NCBI RefSeq assembly: GCF_003369915.1
Contig: NW_022881603.1
Location: 10,771,249 to 10,835,248, forward strand
Source of the DNA: Drosophila miranda
Taxonomy: Eukaryota > Arthropoda > Insecta > Diptera > Drosophilidae
Direction of reading: 5' to 3'
Length of the DNA stretch: 64,000 bases
The notes below the pieces were generated by a model. The model worked only from the letters and a program-made list of their open reading frames with translations. It had not been told where the DNA came from and made no database searches. This document shows, piece by piece, positions 60,919 to 64,000 of the stretch; position 1 is the first letter of the stretch, and every line of letters starts with the position of its first letter. The translations under genes and the position numbers were made by a program.

Positions 60919-62045
60919 AACGAGGGGGAACGTTGTGAGTTGCTGCGGAGACCGCAACTCTAAATTTATACCCGATACTAAGTCAGTATGGCTTTCCTCC
61001 GGCAGACGCCGCTAATATTAAACGACACGACAAAGAGTGCGTGCGAGAGAGACAGAAAATCAGTCTGAGCGTGACGTCGGGGGCTGCGTAGCCAGTGCAA
61101 ATTGATTTGTTCCTTTTGGCTATAAAAATGATCTGATCTGATCCAGATTCAGCAATCTGATAGATATGGTCATTATCTATGATTCTGCGTTTTTAGTTTT
61201 CTCGAATGTGCAATATTGTGGATGCAACAGATTTTCGTCCTTTGTGGGGGCGGAAAAGGGTGGGGCGAAATTCTGAGATATACGTTTTATAGTGAGATCT
61301 AACAGAAGTGCGGATACCAAATTTGGTTACTCTAGCCTTAATAGTCTCTGAGATTTGTGGATGCCCCAGATTTTCGTCCTTTGCGGGGGCGGAAGGGGGT
61401 GTGGCGAAATTTGGACACGAAACGGTCAAGGTCCGATATCACAGGAAAGTGGATACCAAATTTGGTTGCTCTGGCTCTTATAGGTTATGAGATCCTTGAA
61501 CTCATATTTTGCAATTGACAAAACCGACCATGAAACCTGTGTGTTAGAGAGAGAAAGAGCGAGAAAGAATGAAATTGTTTTCTTGATTCTGGCTATAATC
61601 ATTATTCGATCTGGTTCAGATTTTGCACTGTAGAAGATATGGTCATCCTCACCGATTCTGCGTTTTTGGTTTTATCGTATCTTTAAAAATGTGGATGCCA
61701 CAGATTTTCGTTTTTTGTGGGGGCGGAAGTGGGCGGGGCGAAGTTTTGAAATATTTTTGTAGCAGTGACATATCACAGAAGTCTGGATCCAAAACATCGT
61801 TGGTCTAGCTCTTATAGTCTTTGAGCACTAGGCGCTGAAGGGGACGGACGGACGGACGGACGGACGGACGGACGGACGGACGGACAGACGGACAGACAGA
61901 CAGGGCTCAATAGACTCGGCTATTGATGCTGATCAAGAATATATATACTTTATGGGGTCGGAAACGATTCCTTCTGGACGTTACACACATCCACTTTTAC
62001 CACAAATCTAATATACCCCAATACTCATTTTGAGTATCGGGTATA
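60919..62045 (-). mobile_element. DINE-1-like Helitron (reverse), expanded microsatellite
   Basis: Full-length reverse copy. Its GGAC tetranucleotide tract (61846-61894) is longer and purer than in any other copy in the window. Confidence 0.92.
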
Positions 62046-62390
62046 AAAATGCATGGTAGTAGGCTAAAATCAAAAGAGAAACTGAGCGACCGGAGAACCT
62101 TATCTCTACGCTGGGCTCTGTCCGAGCCTATCAAGATGCAAACAAAATACCAACGCGGATGAGGTATGGGAATTAGCCTAGGAAGGGGAATCTCTATATG
62201 AGTGCTGGATAAATACATTTTGCGCATTAATTTAATATTTTGTTTCCAATACCTGCGCTATATTTATTCGACTCTGGGGATGATAAGGCAAATTCAAGGT
62301 GGAGATATGTCTGGAGAAAGAATAAACGATGATAAGTTGAGGCTAAGATGTATGGGTATAAAGAGAATGGAAAGTTGAACAAAAAGTGAA
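62046..62390. other. Short intergenic region
   Basis: No supported feature between the Helitron end and the LINE poly(A) tract. Confidence 0.5.
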
Positions 62391-64000
62391 TTTTTTTTTT
62401 TTTTTTTTTTTTTTTATTAAGCGTTGAATCCGTAAATTGCATATAACGTATCTTAACATCACTGGTAAATAATATTGGGGTAGCCAAACCTAATGCTAAA
62501 TGCGAGAGGACTTACAAAAAATATAATATTATAATATTGGGAGGGAAACTTAGAGTTGGCCAATAGTTTTGGCAAAACCCAATCTCTTCAACCGCCTCAA
62601 AGGCCGGCAGGTAGTAATCGTCTGGCGAGCATACTATGGTGTCTAATTAGCCTGTCACTGTATCTGCTGGTGTGCCTTCCAATCTGCTCCTCTACTGTAT
62701 GCAGATTCAAATCCCGATGTAGGGTGGAGCCGCGCACGTACCTCGTTATTTGCCTCATGGCGCGATTCTGCAAGACCTGTATCCGTTTATAGTTCGAATT
62801 GGCAGCTATACCCCAAATCTGCACACCGTAGAGCCAGATCGGGGCTACACAGTGTACATAAACTGCTCTTTTGGCTCTCAGTGACATGGTGCTTCTTCTG
62901 TTAATCAGCCACCGCAATTGCTGCATTCTTTGCCCACATTTACGAGCCGTAGCTTTCAAGTGTGGACCAAAAGTAAGACGCTTATCAAGGGTGATAACGA
63001 GATACTTTGCTTGCTCTGGTTGGTCCAAAGTTACGCCTTCAAACTTTATGGGTGGGGTGTGGTCTATGAGCGCTTTCAGGGTGAAGCATGGATTGGTGGT
63101 CTTCAGTGGGTTGACTTTTAAATTCCATCTTTTGCACCAAGCTGCCAAAGAGTAGAGGTACTCTTGGAGACCATCTGCTGCCTCAAGGCGGCACTTGGAG
63201 CTGTAGAGCAGTGCTATATCGTCCGCGTAGGTAGCAAGCTGAGCCTTACGGGGGGCCTCCATATGTTGCTCGCTTGGGGAGGGTAGATCTGCAGTATAGA
63301 TAGAGTAAAGCAGCGGGCCAAGGACGCTGCCCTGTGGAACTCCAGCTCTCATTTGGCAAGGTGTTGAATGTGTGTTCCTGAACCTGACCATAAACTGACG
63401 TCCTTCCAAGTATGATCGTAGGACACCGTAGTATGGTGCTGGGAACAGTTTTTTAATTTTGCTCAGTAGGCCGATATGCCAAACTCTATCGAAGGCTTGC
63501 TGCATATCAATGAAGACTGCATTGCAGTATTCTAGATCATCATAGGCCTGTAGGATGTGTCCTGCCAATCTGTGGACTTGCTCCACTGTGCCGTGTCCCT
63601 CCCGAAAGCCAAACTGGTGATCCGGCAAGATACGGCATTCCTTGATTATACTACCAAGACGATTGGCAAGAAGCCTCTCCCATACCTTAGATAAGGAAGA
63701 CAAAAGACTTATTGGCCGATACGACTCAGGGTCGTCCTCCGGTTTTCCAGGCTTATGGATCATCAGGATTGTTGCTATCTTCCACTGCTTAGGGAAAAAC
63801 TGCATCCTTAACATGGCGTTAAAAATGAGCACTATGTAGAGTATCGCCCGAGTAGGCAATGCTTTCAGTGTGGAATTGCACGCTCTGTCAATGCCAGGAG
63901 CCTTCTTCCTCGGTAGGGACTTGATGACTTCAACAATCTCCTCAGCCCTGGCTGGTTTAATGGGTAAGGCCATTTGTAGAGGTGTTTGCAGACTATCTTT
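62391..64000 (-). mobile_element. Jockey-clade LINE, 3' part
   Basis: Minus-strand non-LTR retrotransposon: a 25-nt poly(A) tail (T run at 62391-62415), a 3' UTR of about 180 bp, and the RT ORF. The 5' part is outside the window. D. miranda TRIM or another Jockey relative is possible; I cannot decide without a comparison. Confidence 0.85.
62597..64000 (-). CDS. LINE reverse transcriptase ORF (partial)
   Basis: Open to the window edge with no stop, ending ...RRLLPAGL at 62597. RT motifs in order: APGIDR, SYRPISLLSSLSKVWERLL, FGFREGHGT, FIDMQQAFDRVWH (catalytic Asp), GVPQGSVLGPLLYSIYTADL, and ATYADDIALL (YADD active site). The C-terminal region has the long helical thumb typical of Jockey elements. 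An ATG at 63973 is internal, not the start. The undamaged frame and intact poly(A) tail suggest a recent insertion. Confidence 0.88.
   Translation of the reverse strand, partial: KDSLQTPLQMALPIKPARAEEIVEVIKSLPRKKAPGIDRACNSTLKALPTRAILYIVLIFNAMLRMQFFPKQWKIATILMIHKPGKPEDDPESYRPISLLSSLSKVWERLLANRLGSIIKECRILPDHQFGFREGHGTVEQVHRLAGHILQAYDDLEYCNAVFIDMQQAFDRVWHIGLLSKIKKLFPAPYYGVLRSYLEGRQFMVRFRNTHSTPCQMRAGVPQGSVLGPLLYSIYTADLPSPSEQHMEAPRKAQLATYADDIALLYSSKCRLEAADGLQEYLYSLAAWCKRWNLKVNPLKTTNPCFTLKALIDHTPPIKFEGVTLDQPEQAKYLVITLDKRLTFGPHLKATARKCGQRMQQLRWLINRRSTMSLRAKRAVYVHCVAPIWLYGVQIWGIAANSNYKRIQVLQNRAMRQITRYVRGSTLHRDLNLHTVEEQIGRHTSRYSDRLIRHHSMLARRLLPAGL

Overview
The window reads as degenerating, repeat-choked Drosophila DNA. 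Sixteen copies of a DINE-1-like non-autonomous Helitron of about 1.1 kb lie across it. Their ends closely resemble what I remember of the ISY/ISX elements of Drosophila miranda. Their 5' end carries a TATACCCGATACTC inverted repeat, they hold an internal (GTCT/GTCC)n tract, and they have a GC-rich 3' hairpin followed by ...CCCCTCGTT. The host genes have 55-70 bp introns of the usual fly type. Almost every host gene is broken by frameshifts, nonsense codons or deletions, often in two or more copies. The best guess is an obscura-group fly, most likely the D. miranda neo-Y or similar heterochromatin. That is inferred, not proven.

Layout. 0-4.1 kb: part of an unclassified retroelement with a His/Gln-rich ORF and an LTR-like promoter and poly(A) block. 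4.1-10.6 kb: alternating and inverted Helitrons around undefined spacers. 10.6-11.3 kb: 3' fragment of an I-type LINE. 11.3-14.8 kb: pseudogene of a MOV10-type RNA helicase (copy 1). 15.4-16.6 kb (minus): the C-terminal half of a ZC2HC1-like zinc-ribbon gene, abutting a truncated KIAA0930/DUF2045 homologue on the plus strand (16.6-17.2 kb). 17.8-22.4 kb: four head-to-tail Helitrons.

22.4-36.2 kb: a tandem amplicon. Each unit of about 3.4 kb holds a zinc-finger gene fragment, a Helitron, and the 3' and middle exons of an unrecognised basic Ser-rich gene ('gene X'). Only the rightmost unit keeps gene X's 5' exons. 36.4-38.5 kb: decayed F-spondin/fat-spondin-like gene. 38.6-40.35 kb (minus): decayed TFIIIC TPR-subunit (GTF3C3-like) gene with a large internal deletion. 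40.35-43.8 kb: helicase copy 2, ending exactly at a 297/17.6-type endogenous retrovirus (43.8-50.6 kb; two LTRs; ATAT target duplication; gag, pol and env, with pol and env broken). 50.9-52.4 kb (minus): the N-terminal half of the ZC2HC1-like gene. 53.8-54.5 kb: a low-complexity ORF of unknown function. 54.5-62.4 kb: mainly non-coding with two Helitrons. 62.4-64 kb: 3' part of a Jockey-clade LINE running off the window.

The genes do not form a pathway. What links them is structural history: a segmental duplication of the helicase-ZC2HC1 neighbourhood whose two copies keep complementary halves of ZC2HC1 and mostly independent damage in the helicase, and an amplified multi-copy array built with Helitrons at its junctions.
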